From Malaya genurostris (Eukaryota > Arthropoda > Insecta > Diptera > Culicidae): 64,000 nucleotides of DNA. The first letter of the stretch is position 1. Each line of letters opens with the position of its first letter. This document shows positions 56,760-64,000 of this stretch, in pieces. The notes under the pieces are model-generated. The model was given only the letters and a program-made list of their open reading frames with translations. It had not been told where the DNA came from and ran no database searches. A program made the translations under genes and the position numbers. The stretch is from the NCBI RefSeq assembly GCF_030247185.1, contig NC_080571.1, forward strand, positions 235,692,666-235,756,665, read 5' to 3'.

Positions 56760-58478
56760 AAAAGTTTTCACAGCAAAAAATCGACTTTTTCTTTGTTAGG
56801 CCCAGGACTTCTCATTCCATGTAGTAGAACACCAGGAAATGCAACCCTGCTTCAGCACATATTCCACTGGACTCTTTTCGGGTACGATGAACCGATAGGT
56901 GTAATCAGTGCTGTGAAACTTCATTCAATTCAATGGAAATCGAATGTGTGGATACACTGACGATCGCTCTGCTACAGTAAACTTCACATTCTAACACACT
57001 ATCTTCGCTGTCGCAGCGGAGGGGCATCATCCCGTTCTTCATTCATTTCTCTTTCTACCGATGCTCAGTTTAATCACCGTCAGTTCATCTCTTGAAGTAA
57101 AAAATATCTCTTACAACTCAATGAGAGAGCGACCTTCAAGTGAGGGTCATGTAAACATTCGAATTGGCTCAAGACAATGGATGAAAGGTAAGTCAGTCAA
57201 TATAATTGAAATATCAATTACAAAATAAACATGAATTAATTGTTCCCTCTTTCAGTTTTTATTTCTAATATTTCGAAACACATATCAAAGCATTTCAAAC
57301 AGTCAAAATCATCGATTTTAACTTGCTGGTGATAATTGAAAACTCAAATGAGAACCGCCACCCTCTATTTCTCATTATGTTTGGAGAGAATTTTGTTTTA
57401 TCGAGTTGATGTTCAGGCCTATTCATTCGCACTTGTTCACTATTCACAGTGAAGACAAGGAAGACAATGAAACAGGTAGACTACTTGGCACTATAAACTG
57501 AGGAAGCAAAACTTCAAGTGAATAGGTGCGGTTATTCAATTGACGATGAATTCTGGGAGCTTAGGCAACAAAAGTAAAATGAATGAGAATGGGTATACTG
57601 ACAGTCAACGACCAAAAATTTCATTTTCATCTAATAATATTCGATTGAAATGAAGTTTTACCGCACTGGGTGTAATGATATCAAAAATATGTTTGTATCT
57701 GTTGAATATAGAAAGCCTTATCACTGTTTCTACGGCTTTCTGTATTTTGAATTTGCACTATAGATGCAAATCTGGTTGGGTATGACAATTCTTGAATAAG
57801 AGTCCGATTTCGATTCTTCCGACTTCAAATCACTAACCGAATCCGTCGGGTTTGTTTTCGGGTCAGATATCGGGTAATTGAGTCCAAATTTCCACATGCA
57901 AATCCTTAAATCCGAAGCCGACCCTTATCCGTACTAAAATTGAAAATTTTAACTCGTACCCGTCTCGAATCCGAAAAATATTCTCTTTCAATACCGACGC
58001 GAATGCGAAACTTTTTTTTCAATACCTAAACCCGTTGGACACAAAAACACAAGAGCCGATAAACTAACCAAATCAAAGAGGTGATCCTGTATGTACAAGT
58101 AATTAAATTCAACTTTCTCCCCGAATGTTAGTTCAGTTTACATTCGATCAGATTAGAAAACGGCAACAAATGAAATCAGACCATCAATCAGATGCTAATC
58201 TCCTACTGCCAATGTGTTTCGATTTCAGCAGATCTGTTCTGGTACGTTTCCATTATTGGCTGGAGACGCGAGAAACAACGTACCAGGAACCGGTCTCCCT
58301 AAGATTCGTGTCTTTACTTTTAACCCCAATTTAAACGTGAATTACCGTTTATCATTTTTATCATTCAAAGCTAGAACTATTTAGAATAGTTTCACTAATT
58401 GCCAAACCGTTGCCTATCTAATAGATAGAACAATTCAGTTGTCTTGAAATAAGATTCAGAACTATTCGCCAATTTTTT
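56760..58478. other. Non-coding; one 'cggg/ccga' repeat-like stretch
   Basis: 57780-58030 is rich in 'cgggtca', 'cccgtctcgaatccgaa' and 'aacccgttgg' motifs, a style seen in hAT-type MITEs, but I found no bounded ends. A short open segment at 57121-57189 ends in a GTAAGT, but I do not call it. Confidence 0.35.
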
Positions 58479-58479
58479 A

Positions 58480-58570
58480 CCCTTTTTCTGAACAACGACG
58501 TATTGATTTCTTTAATCCAATGTGGTCCGATCGAAACCTAGCTAGCTTTGATTTTGGTTATCAGGAATAC
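58480..58570 (+). repeat. Unsplit relative of the 39.45-kb MITE
   Basis: 'ttttctgaacaacgacgtat', 'ggtccgatcgaaacctagct' and 'ggttatcaggaatac' align in order with the reverse complement of the 39.45-kb MITE without its SINE. Confidence 0.6.
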
Positions 58571-58574
58571 AAAA

Positions 58575-59700
58575 GAAAACCCATACAGAGCAAAAGAGTC
58601 ATTCTCAGGACAGCTAGTTTCAAGTTCAATATTGATGAAATCATTCATTACACAACATCGGGCAGGTCAGGTGGCAAATACAAATACAAATATTGTGACA
58701 CACATTGCACCATTCCGAGATTCTCCAAAAATACTCTTTAATATAAAACTTTGTGTTTGGAAATCATGTGGTCAGTTCGAAAGCAGTGATTACTTGTTAC
58801 AAAACACTGTTTCCATGCCTGTTTCGGTCAATTTACTTCCTCTGACAGGACAGCCATTGAACCTGAGGTAATCATTAACAAGTCTTCGGCAAGCAACCTT
58901 TCCGATGTCATTATCAATTTCACACGTACACGTAAATCAGCCTGTACCCGTAAGTGCATTTCTCGCAAGAGTTACTCTCAGTGGTAACACGGCACAGTGT
59001 ATCAGACCAAAGACAAATATTGGTCAAAATCTGGGATGCTGCAATACTTTAAACTCGAATTTATCTTGTGTTTTAGTGAAGCAAACTCACGTAGAACAAA
59101 TTTCGGAATTGATCAAATCTTCGAGAAACCTCAACTCCTAAGAGTATCCACTATTCTATCTTAAAACTCTGGAAACCCTTGAATAATGCTACACAAGTGT
59201 GCTTGTTGTATTGCTGGACCAGTGTAATGTATTCAGTGTAATGGACGTGAGTGAAGCTCCTCACGCTCCACAGTTACTGCAGGTGGTTAGCATCGTTTGA
59301 AGTTGCACAATTTGTATTCAACTGGCCTTTGAGATCGGATAATCGTAAAGATCGCATATTATTCGATTACGTTTCCAATCGCCGCTCAAATAGTGCCTTG
59401 GGCCAAGTAAAATTACGGATGCGATTAATTTTATTTTTGCTGAAACACACCTGCCCTGATTGCTCAAGCACTAACGGCGTCCCTATAATAACCGCTAATT
59501 GATCACTATCTGATCTAAAGCGGATCACTCAGTGCTCAAAATAGGAAAACACTGACATTCCTCGACCATATTCACGAGCACTCGCAAAATAATGCCGCTG
59601 CCAATGAAGGAAGGTGAGAAACTTCGACCCCGTCCCGACGCACCGCAAACCGCTCCCCCTCTTCGGCTGGCAACCTTCTGGAACCACACAGATACGCACA
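58575..59700. other. Non-coding, locally GC-rich towards the 59.7-kb exon
   Basis: No protein recognised. 59400-59700 is more GC-rich and would be the first intron of the candidate exon at 59706-59840 if that exon is real. Confidence 0.35.
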
Positions 59701-59705
59701 CTTAC

Positions 59706-59840
59706 CGAGCAATTAAATAATAGCTTTTCATTATCAATGACTTTTCGGAGTGCGGCGGCATAAGTGCTAAAGCACTGAACTGGCGGCGGCGGCGGCGGCG
59801 GCGGCGCTGCGAACGAGAAACGAAGACAAGTGGCTGACAT
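59706..59840 (-). CDS. Candidate first coding exon with polyproline run
   Basis: On the minus strand the ATG at 59840 opens 45 codons: MSATCLRFSFAA, eight prolines encoded by a (CCG)n run, then VQCFSTYAAALRKVIDNEK to FNCS. The exon ends at the consensus donor G|GTAAGT (59706/59705) in phase 0. In a second frame a later ATG (MKSYYLIA) ends in phase 2, which would be compatible with the exon at 26044. The segment is more GC-rich than its flanks, and an AT-rich TATA-like 'tatgtaaata' lies about 85 bp upstream. I recognise no family. It could be a 5' UTR exon or a chance frame. Confidence 0.3.
59781..59806. repeat. (GGC)8 trinucleotide run
   Basis: Eight consecutive ggc triplets. On the minus strand they encode the proline run of the candidate exon. 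Confidence 0.95.
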
Positions 59841-59841
59841 G

Positions 59842-60355
59842 ATGGTGCACTGCACGACAGCCCAGTTCGGTGCTCATGACATGAGGCTGAATGAATGCTA
59901 CAAACAAACCAATGAGAAACCGGTTATTTACATAATGTTGCGACTGCGGGACGTATGCACCAAGCTACACGGTACTTTTTCTGTCCATCGTGAAAGCTTG
60001 ACTTAACATGCGTTAGATAGAACTGGTGATGTATTTCATTATCGCAGTCTTGTCAGAAAAGTCAATACAGAGTTCGAACCCAACGGAGTATAGTTATCAT
60101 TTTTCTTGTGGTCATCAACAAATTACTGATAATGACTGCTATCATGAGTAAAGCAAAAGTAAAGTTTTTCCTAGTAAACTATAAATTTTTATTATCACAT
60201 ATACTTGAGATTAAAATTCAATGAGAAAGAAAAATGAGATAGCCAAATTCATGACATTTGGGAGCACAATTACAGTAAAACAGTTATAACTGTTACTTAT
60301 TACTAAAAGCAAAGGATGAGCCCACAGTTGATTTAAAACGGTTAATTCACTTTGA
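59842..60355. other. Non-coding, upstream of the candidate 59.7-kb exon
   Basis: No gene. It may contain the promoter for the minus-strand exon, but no convincing Inr/DPE pair was found. Confidence 0.35.
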
Positions 60356-60359
60356 AATC

Positions 60360-60910
60360 TCATGCATTTTTATTTATGCGCGTTCCCCGCAATGGCAATC
60401 TGAGTCTGGGGAAGAGGAAAAAGTCACACGGGGCCATATCTGGAGAATACGGTGCTTGGTTGATGATATTGGTTGAGTTTTTGGCCAAAAATCATCTCTT
60501 TGGCCACATCAACACGACGCTATTTTTGAATGAAATTCAGCTTTTTTTGCACTAGCCGAGAAGCGACGCGTTTCAAACACAAAACATCAGTTAAAATGTG
60601 TTCGGCTGATCCATAGGAGATGCCCAACAACACAGCAATCTCTCTAATCGGTACAGAACGATTTTGCAACACGATTTGTTTCGCCGATTCAATATTTTCT
60701 TCAGTAACAGATGTTGTTGGGCGACCAGGGATCTCATCATGATCCAAGCTTGTACGACCACCTTTGAAGCGTTTATACCACTCGTATGCATGTGTTTTTC
60801 CTAGACACGATTCACCAAAGGCCTTTTGTATAATTTTCAACGTTTCGGGACACTTAAATCCATTTGCAACACAAAATTTGATGCACGCACGTTGTTCTAA
60901 ATTTTCATCC
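60360..60910 (-). pseudogene. Mariner transposase pseudogene, central catalytic part deleted
   Basis: The minus strand starts MDENLEQRACIKFCVANGF at 60910. It has the N-terminal helix-turn-helix region (TLKIIQKAFGESCLGKTHAY, WYKRFKGGRTSLDHDEIPGR) and a second HTH (REIAVLLGISYGSAEHI). After KLNFIQK comes a stop codon and RRVDVAKEMI. The sequence then jumps to FLAKNSTNIINQAPYSPDMA and PCDFFLFPRLRLPLRGTRI. The deleted middle contained the first two catalytic Asp residues, and only the third (PCDFFLF) remains. The family is the widespread SETMAR-like mariner group. Frames differ across the junction. Terminal inverted repeats were not identified with confidence. Confidence 0.85.
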
Positions 60911-60966
60911 ATTTTAAAAATCGCCACACGAAAATTTTTCAACTTCTTTGTATAGACGCCAAACAA

Positions 60967-61615
60967 AAACTGATCGTACGATATGCGTCAAAATTTGACA
61001 AAATGTGTATAAAAGTATTGCCAACGTTGAGAGAATAAATGTTTACCGATTGGACAAGCGCGGGAATTTTAAAATGAAAATTCCGGTTCTTTTTTCATCA
61101 TAAGGTACATTCGGACCTTTCACTCATTTTTATCCGATTCCTAAACATTTCATTTGCACCCCTTATTGTTATCATTATTATTGTTTTCTTACTCCGGTTT
61201 TAACTTGTTGTGGTAGATCGCCGGGGTGCGCAATCCTTTAACTTTTCTTTAGTTCTCCCCGGTTATATCGGAACTTCTACGCTGACTTAAATAGTCGCTA
61301 TAAGGCATAATTTAATTAAATACGAATTTTCGAACACTTATTCACATATTATATTACGTTAGTTTTCAACCAATTTTGCATGCAGTACGATAAATAAACC
61401 GCATTTTCTGTCAACTAACTGTGTTTTACGTCAGCACTAGTTGAACTTTAAATGTTCATTTGGGGATTTAGTTCCTCGTGCAAAGTAACCAGTTTGTGCA
61501 AAGTGCACATGGCATTGTCGAAGTCGAAGACAAAAATTAAAAAACATGAAACAAATCCAAGTAACAACATGAAACAAACTCAAAAATGACTAAAATCTGT
61601 TAACGGTCAGTATGC
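60967..61615. other. Non-coding, nothing recognised
   Basis: The first 150 bp probably still belongs to the 5' end of the mariner. 61195-61275 shares short motifs with 19195-19235. Confidence 0.35.
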
Positions 61616-61618
61616 CGT

Positions 61619-61915
61619 CTCAAAGTTTCAACCTTGTAACTACCATATTGACGGAGCTAGGGTGGTTCTATTGACTTTTATTTTGTTTGATTTTTGAAGA
61701 AACCGCTCCTCCGAAAAATTTGAAAGAAAATAGGTATGTTTAAGACATTATGGGAAAGGTTTACAATTTTTTTCGAAATTTTTAAAGATGTATTTCTTCC
61801 ATTAAAAAATACTTGAAAATTTTAAAACATATTTTTTCCCTCTTCCAATTTTTGCACCACCCCGGATTTTTTTAGTGATAAATAAAAAAATTTTGAACAT
61901 GGTAAAGTGGTATAA
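61619..61915 (+). repeat. Repeat family F, left arm
   Basis: It starts 'ctcaaagtttcaacc'. 'accatattgacggagctagg' and 'gaaaccgctcctccgaaaaa' then follow, and it ends near 'gtaaagtggtat'. The same sequence lies inverted at 63182-63478. Confidence 0.8.
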
Positions 61916-63180
61916 AAAACTTGAAAGAAAAATCAAGTTCTTTGCACTTTTATATAAAAAGTACTAAGTACGAAATTTGCTGTTGAAAAATATTCCATGA
62001 AGGGGGGTATTATAAAGATAAAGTTAGAGTTTCGTGTTTGAAAACGTCAATCGAATATTCTTATGATGGTTTTCATGGTTTGTAGACTGAGAGCGCTATA
62101 TATTTTTTTATATTTATTCTAAAATTTGAAACAACAACAGATATAAAAAAGCGATGCGTTGTTTTTCGTTTTTGAGTTGAGTTTTTGAGGCTCGTAATAA
62201 GTTGTATTTCATTTTTTAAAGCTTAAAAGTGCTATACCGAGTACACTCCAACTTCGACTGGATATTTCGGAGTCCAGCGCTGTCGCTGTGAATGCGCTGT
62301 TGGTTGCTGTTCACACGTGGTCGCCATTATTTGCTACATTATTTACTACATTATTTACTACATGCTCGGTTTTTATCCAGAATTGGATATATTGTTGGAA
62401 ATGCTTGAATCAGAACAGTTACCAAAGACTATCAATAAAAGAAGTGACGATGATAAGTCTATAGAATAAACGAAAATAATCAGAGAGAAAATGTGTGTTT
62501 TCAAATTGCAATGTATTTCTATAACATTTTTTATCACATTTCCTATTTAAATGAAATATACAGTCAATAATTCTAAGTAATCGATTCCAACCTTCATCAA
62601 TGGCCACTTCTGTTTGACACCAATATAAAATAGAAAAATTCATTTCGCTGTTGTTTCAATTCGATATGCATTTAGTGAAATGTACAGAGCTGGCAAAAAG
62701 GAAACCGCGTTGTGACCATTTCATGAAACACTATCAAATTATCGAATTATATACAGTCACTTTTGAAACTGTAACGAAATTTTCATTCTTTTTTCATTAT
62801 TCTTTCATTACATCCATCAGCAACACGTAAAAAACTGACACCCGCTCTAGTTTTTGACTGCCGTAACCTAATTTCATATGTGTGATACTCGCGACGTTCA
62901 TATATTACTACCATTCAAATATGAACCACATACCAGTAAGTTCTTGCTTTGTAGCTTTCTAGGTTGTACCCGAAGTATGATCGTGTATGTATAATGCAAA
63001 GGTTGAAACTCATTTCCTCCTTTTCGTTACTTTGATTTCTAAGCCCTGCGCTTGAGTTGCATAAACTACTAGAATAAATCACCATTCTAACAGAACTTGA
63101 TGGGGACGCATGGCCGACTGTTATTTATTTTTTAGAAAAAATCAAATATTGTGGTCGTTCACATTTTTTAAAAATATGAA
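61916..63180. other. Spacer between the two inverted F arms
   Basis: About 1.27 kb, AT-rich, with no transposase or gene I recognise. 'ttatttactacat' is repeated at about 62335-62362. Confidence 0.4.
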
Positions 63181-63181
63181 A

Positions 63182-63478
63182 ACATACCACTTTAAAATGT
63201 CCAAAAAATTTTTATTTGTCACTAAAATATACGTGGTGATGCAAAAATTGGAAGAGAGAATGAATATGTTTCAAAATTTTCAAGTATTTTTTAATGGAAG
63301 AAATGCATCTTCAAAATTTTTGAAAAAAAATTGTAAACCTTCCCCATAATGCCTTAAACACACCTGATTTTTTTCAAATTTTTCGAAGGAGCGGTTTCTT
63401 AAAAAATCAAATAAAATAAAAATCAATAGAACCACCCTAGCTCCGTCAATATGGTAGTTAAAGGGTTGAAACTTTGAG
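63182..63478 (-). repeat. Repeat family F, right arm
   Basis: Reverse complement of the left arm with about 10-15 percent differences by eye. It ends 'ttgaaactttgag' at 63478. The similarity to family F copy 1 (36.26 kb) extends further inward to 'gatggggacgcatgg' at 63097. Confidence 0.8.
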
Positions 63479-64000
63479 AAAATTGTTTCCAGTCTATGAC
63501 CTTTCGAATGTGGTATAACAATATGAATTCCCTTTGGGGGTAGATTACACGTGCTTATCCTGCTATAGCCTTTGTTTCGTTCTTTCGGCACGTCAGGTTA
63601 GACATCGCGCTTTGACGCAAACAAGTGTTTTGCAATTGCAAAAAGCATTAACTTTACGTCTGCTCAGCGGACTATGTTGATCCGTGGGGTTTGCATTAGC
63701 AGTTGGACATAATCTGCTGATGCACTGATGGGTCGAAGACGAAACACTAAAAACTTTACATTTTTCTCAATAAATTTTTACTTGCCTGGAACTTGTGACT
63801 GTATAAATTCATATATACCTATCTAGAAGGTATAATCTTCTGTGGCTCCGTCGATAAAAAGACGTATTTTAATATTTTCTCGATTTAAATCCCATTCGCC
63901 ATAATATTTTTTTGTTTTTCACATACGAAAAGGCTTTGCAATCACTATGAAAACCGAAAAAATGAAACACTTTTTTGAGAGATTACAGAATCGATTTTCT
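63479..64000. other. Non-coding; MITE-related fragment at 63640-63765
   Basis: 'actttacgtctgctcagcgg' and 'gatgcactgatgggtcgaag' are related to the 37.48-kb and 53.9-kb repeats. No gene seen to the end of the window. Confidence 0.4.

Noticed and set aside
57121..57189. Short ATG-open segment (MRERPSSEGHVNIRIG...) ending G|GTAAGT
   Set aside because: Only 23 codons, no acceptor or promoter evidence, AT-rich context.
58125..58334. Open frame starting LVQFTFDQIRKRQQMKSD
   Set aside because: No homology I recognise and no splice or promoter context.
1..64000. CRISPR arrays, operons or phage-like modules
   Set aside because: No spaced direct repeats or bacterial gene organisation. The sequence is clearly eukaryotic.
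1..64000. Endogenous viral elements
   Set aside because: None of the open frames shows viral polymerase, capsid or glycoprotein motifs that I can recognise.

Overview
The window is AT-rich eukaryotic DNA with no long conserved gene. It is dominated by dispersed repeats and dead transposons. The repertoire points to a mosquito (Culicidae, probably culicine). It includes Tc1/mariner elements of the DD37E type known from mosquitoes, a maT-like DD37D element, a DD41D rosa-like mariner, tRNA-derived SINEs, and abundant short repeats carrying the motifs 'agtccacctagtgg' and 'ccatctctgagaaaa'. The host call is inference from these families. Prokaryotic features (operons, ribosome binding sites, CRISPR) are not expected, and I saw none.

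Host genes. The best-supported host sequence is a pair of minus-strand coding exons at 26422-26226 and 26044-25956. They are joined by a 181-nt intron with a branch-point-like CTAAT, a pyrimidine tract, consensus splice sites and matching codon phase. They encode a Ser/Asp-rich N-terminus that I do not recognise. A further minus-strand candidate first exon (34067-34037) ends in the same phase as the downstream exon of that pair. Another lies at 59840-59706, and a GC-rich promoter/5' UTR-like block with Inr and DPE matches sits at about 12.56 kb. Together these suggest, without proof, a large minus-strand gene with several alternative starts whose introns fill much of the window. A separate plus-strand candidate first exon lies at 3043-3244.

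Layout. 3.3-7.0 kb: a decayed mariner carrying a second, related mariner inside it. 8.3-8.7 kb: a dispersed repeat with an inverted relative at 21.6 kb. 11.6-12.8 kb: GC-rich, promoter-like block. 13.3-18.5 kb: dense repeats, including an approximately 330-bp near-palindrome, two tandem copies and one inverted copy of a roughly 0.7-1 kb composite repeat, a long CA microsatellite, and two tRNA-type SINEs. 20.4-24.5 kb: two copies of another repeat family, one interrupted by a 307-bp hAT-type MITE and the other by a TTAA-flanked 1,059-bp element. 28.1-28.4 kb: a second hAT-type MITE. 31.7-33.0, 36.6-37.4 and 43.5-44.5 kb: three DD37E elements. 39.45-39.8 kb: a MITE split by a SINE. 42.9-43.5 kb: a LINE ORF1-like remnant. 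48.0-49.0 kb: a maT derivative with arms of about 200 bp. 53.9-54.2 kb: a palindromic MITE. 55.0-56.3 kb: a 1.27-kb hAT-type element with GCC-rich ends. 60.4-61.0 kb: an internally deleted mariner. 61.6-63.5 kb: a pair of inverted arms of about 300 bp.

None of the transposase genes looks intact, so the elements were probably mobilised in trans or are long dead. The most informative signals are nested insertions with readable target-site duplications and paralogous empty sites, which allow relative dating, and the small set of candidate host exons.
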